This document shows, piece after piece, positions 6,506-7,540 of a stretch of 7,540 nucleotides of DNA. The notes beneath the pieces are model-generated. The model worked only from the letters and a program-made list of their open reading frames with translations, did no database searches and was not told the origin of the DNA. The stretch is from OFTM291 sp041741375. GTDB lineage: Bacteria > Gemmatimonadota > Gemmatimonadetes > Gemmatimonadales > GWC2-71-9. Position 1 is the first letter of the stretch; each line of letters opens with the position of its first letter. Made by a program: the position numbers and the translations under genes. The DNA is taken from assembly GCA_041741375.1 (NCBI GenBank), contig JBGSKF010000121.1, positions 1-7,540 of the forward strand, given 5' to 3'.

Positions 6506-7540
6506 GACGCCGCCTCCACCACCGGGGCCTGCAGTCCCGCGGACTCCCGGCGGGCGGCGCGCCGCTCGCGGGCCCGTTCCACCACATAGAAGGCCGAGGG
6601 GAGCAGGAAGAAGGTCACGAGAAGGGCCGTCACACTCCCGCCGATCACCGCGGCGGCCAGCGGCTGATAGAGTTCCCCGCCGGCGCCCACGCCGAGCAGC
6701 ATCGGGGTCACGCCGAGGATGGTGGTGAGCGAGGTCATGGTGATGGCGCGGAGGCGCTGCCGACCTCCGAGCAGGATCGCCTCGTGGAGAGGGTGTCCCC
6801 GCTCCCGGAATCGGTTGATGGCGTCGAGCTTCACCACCGCGTCGTTGTCGGCGATGCCGATCATCACCACGATGCCGATCATCGCCACCGCGTTGAGGCT
6901 CTGCCCGGTGAGCCAGAGAGCCACGACCGACCCGGTGCCCGCCAGGGGCACCACCGTCATGATCACGAGCGGGGTGGTGAACGACCCGAACTCCCCGGCC
7001 AGCACCAGGAACACCAGCGCCACCGCCAGGAACGCCACCAGCGCGAGTTCCCGCATGGTGCGCTGCTGCTCTGCATCGGCCCCCGACAGGGCCCAGGTGA
7101 GGCCGGCCGGAACCGGCAGGGTTCCAAGGGAGGCCGCGACCTCCTTCGCGGCTCGGGCAGTGCCCCCCTCCTCCACCACCCCCTCCACCACCACCACCGG
7201 TCGCTGATTGATCCGCACCACTTCGATGGGAGTACGGGTCTCCACCACCGTCACCAGCTGGCCCACCGGTACTCCCTGGATCGGGGTGGCCAGGGCCGTG
7301 GCCAGATCCTCGTTTGCCTCGCCATGGAACCGCACCATGATCGGGGTCCGGCGGTCGGTTTCGCGGAAATCGTTGGCGGCGACACCGCCCAGACCACCCG
7401 CCAGCACCGAGGCCACCTCCTGGATTGCGATGCCCCGCTCCGCGATCCGCTCCCGCCGCAACCGGATCTCGATCGCGGGTTGCGTGGTGCTGAAGGCGTC
7501 GCGCACGTCGGTCAGTGTCGGCATCGCGGCCAGTCGCTGG
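6502..7540 (-). CDS. RND efflux permease subunit, C-terminal third (5' end outside window)
   Basis: The frame is open to the window edge, so the ATG at 7524 is internal rather than the start; about 345 codons are visible of an expected 1000 or more. Using residue 1 = that Met, 1-155 is the end of the second periplasmic loop, with IAIQEVASVLAGGLGG near 32-47 typical of the porter/docking region. TM8-TM12 follow near 158-178, 183-205, 212-236, 258-280 and 288-312, then a basic tail. TM11 contains RLRAITMTSL, with Arg259 aligning to AcrB Arg971. TM10 reads GIADNDAVVKLD: Asn replaces Lys940, but Asp226, Asp228 and Lys232 supply other charges. The TM4 Asp pair, which would show whether this is the energised subunit, lies outside the window. 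The gene overlaps the next RND gene by 4 nt, so the two are co-transcribed and probably form one mixed trimer, as MdtB and MdtC do. Confidence 0.93.
   Translation of the reverse strand, partial: QRLAAMPTLTDVRDAFSTTQPAIEIRLRRERIAERGIAIQEVASVLAGGLGGVAANDFRETDRRTPIMVRFHGEANEDLATALATPIQGVPVGQLVTVVETRTPIEVVRINQRPVVVVEGVVEEGGTARAAKEVAASLGTLPVPAGLTWALSGADAEQQRTMRELALVAFLAVALVFLVLAGEFGSFTTPLVIMTVVPLAGTGSVVALWLTGQSLNAVAMIGIVVMIGIADNDAVVKLDAINRFRERGHPLHEAILLGGRQRLRAITMTSLTTILGVTPMLLGVGAGGELYQPLAAAVIGGSVTALLVTFFLLPSAFYVVERARERRAARRESAGLQAPVVEAAS
6513..6517 (-). promoter_or_regulatory. Ribosome-binding site of the downstream RND permease
   Basis: GGAGG on the minus strand stands 7 nt before the ATG at 6505, inside the last codons of the preceding RND gene. 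With the 4-nt ATGA overlap it supports both independent initiation and translational coupling. Confidence 0.75.

Noticed and set aside
4319..6589. Plus-strand open frames of 328 to 406 codons opposite the RND permease
   Set aside because: They are shadows of the RND gene, rich in Gly, Pro, His and Arg, with no recognisable domain.
6502..7524. ATG at 7524 as the true start of the upstream RND gene
   Set aside because: The frame stays open to the window edge, and the protein from that point lacks the first two-thirds of an RND permease.

Overview
The window is a GC-rich bacterial segment (roughly two-thirds GC by eye) in which every gene I can support lies on the minus strand. Reading in the direction of transcription (high to low coordinates), it holds the 3' part of one RND efflux permease gene (6502-7540, cut by the window edge), a complete second RND permease gene overlapping it by 4 nt (3455-6505), a non-coding stretch of about 650 bp rich in repeats (2807-3454), a complete gyrA (314-2806), and the first 104 codons of a fold-type II PLP enzyme resembling serine racemase/threonine dehydratase (1-313), whose GTG start directly follows the gyrA stop.

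The GyrA C-terminal domain has a stretch (HDYLMFF, YWLKVHEIP, GRAARGK) of a kind I associate from memory with FCB-group and Gemmatimonadota sequences. High GC and paired RND permeases fit Gemmatimonadota or a related soil or sediment lineage. This placement is an impression, not a computed result.

The two RND permeases are probably subunits of one mixed-trimer pump, comparable to MdtBC or MuxBC. The downstream subunit is full length but lacks the charged proton-relay residues of the family: TM4 has Gln-Asn where AcrB has Asp-Asp, and TM10 has Asn-Gln where AcrB has Lys-Asn. The visible part of the upstream subunit keeps the TM11 Arg and has extra charges in TM10. This suggests that one subunit drives transport and the other is passive. 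The periplasmic adaptor, outer-membrane channel and operon promoter must lie outside the window.

The intergenic region carries the gyrA promoter and leader, including a 45-nt nested hairpin. It also carries three unrelated repeat-like elements: a short perfect palindrome, a small GCGGAGACGC hairpin, and a 223-bp composite element. That element has inverted arrays of a CACGAAA-type nonamer at its ends, five degenerate heptamers inside, and nested inverted repeats. It is the least explained sequence here.

No tRNA, rRNA, CRISPR array, insertion sequence or convincing intrinsic terminator was seen.
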